Both the position numbers and the translations under genes were made by a program. Positions 29,581-30,000 of a stretch of DNA of 30,000 bases are shown here, piece after piece. Position 1 is the stretch's first letter, and each line of letters opens with the position of its first letter. The notes below the pieces were generated by a model. The model did no database searches and was not told where the DNA came from. It saw only the letters and a list, made by a program, of their open reading frames with translations. The stretch is from Chrysomallon squamiferum. Lineage: Eukaryota; Mollusca; Gastropoda; Neomphalida; Peltospiridae. The stretch covers positions 11,177,016 to 11,207,015 of the forward strand of contig CM022675.1 of NCBI GenBank assembly GCA_012295275.1. The letters run 5' to 3'.

Positions 29581-30000
29581 ATTTCTTCTTTCATCCTCCC
29601 ATCTTTCTCCTTTCGTTTTGTTTCCTTCGCTTTCTTCCTATCACAATTTCGTCTTCTTTTTATTTTTTGTTCATTTGTTTGTTTGTTTGTTTTCTGCATA
29701 AAAGGTTGGTTTTTTTTTAAAATATTTTGTAAAAAAATGTTTTCCTATTCATTTAAGTAAAATCATGAAGTTATAAATAAACTTGAATCAAAATATAAAA
29801 AAGCTAGACAGAATTTACAGTCAACCATTGCGTGTTATTAAGTAAACCTATTCAACTAATTAAATCCAACTAAACAAAAAAAAGGTTTATTTTAGGCTTA
29901 GAAAAAAACAGAAAATGATGGAGGTATAAGACAATTATTCAGCTGTTTAAAATCAAACATATAATGCTTATGCGAAACCAAAGGTTACTTGGGGCAACAT
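29581..30000. other. Pyrimidine-rich then AT-rich end of window
   Basis: CT/T-rich to about 29660, a GTTT run near 29677-29692, then AT-rich unique DNA to the end. No gene recognised. Confidence 0.45.

Overview
This window reads as eukaryotic, AT-rich, non-coding nuclear DNA from an animal. The best guess is a coleoid cephalopod (octopus-like) or another microsatellite-laden mollusc. That guess rests on style alone: dense long (GA)n/(CT)n, (AAT)n/(ATT)n, (AAAT)n and homopolymer A/T tracts, a transition from one trinucleotide motif to another inside single arrays, and short CpG-bearing unique islands between them. No marker gene fixes the taxon. Nothing prokaryotic is present: no operon, no Shine-Dalgarno-led gene, no CRISPR array, no IS element.

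I find no protein-coding gene, rRNA or tRNA that I can support. Nearly all long open frames are translations of simple repeats (poly-Ser/Leu, Arg-Glu, poly-Asn, poly-Ile, Tyr-Leu-Phe-Ile). The few frames outside repeats (about 60-180 residues) match no family I recognise and are treated as chance or, at best, unplaced exon candidates.

Layout: 0-6 kb is T-rich, CT, AT and tetranucleotide repeats, with a CpG-richer island at 866-1260, local duplications, and copy A of a dispersed repeat at about 4468-4771. At 5.7-6.6 kb there are two GC-richer islands; the second carries a perfect GTCACGTGAC E-box palindrome beside a CCAAT box. From 6.6 to 9.3 kb there are long AT tetra- and trinucleotide tracts, poly-T/poly-A tracts and a regulatory-looking island at 8740-9035. 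From 9.3 to 15.7 kb unique AT-rich DNA alternates with GA/CT and trinucleotide arrays. At 15.7-17.0 kb there is a 24-bp minisatellite, an A+C-skewed block and a CRE/TATA module. From 17 to 21.7 kb there are opposed ACT/AGT arrays, copy B of the dispersed repeat in inverted orientation (18800-19054), paired CRE sites and large trinucleotide mosaics. From 21.8 to 22.85 kb lies the longest microsatellite-free stretch. From 22.85 to 30 kb repeats alternate with further unique islands (23760-24245, 24600-24812, 25540-26395, 27376-27840, 28310-28720).

Taken together, this is most likely intergenic or intronic DNA whose only candidate functions are cis-regulatory. The most solid structural discoveries are an inverted pair of a short dispersed repeat that carries its own microsatellite seed, several local segmental duplications bracketing expanded microsatellites, and three places where (AAT)n faces (ATT)n. 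I see no evidence of a novel multi-gene biological system.
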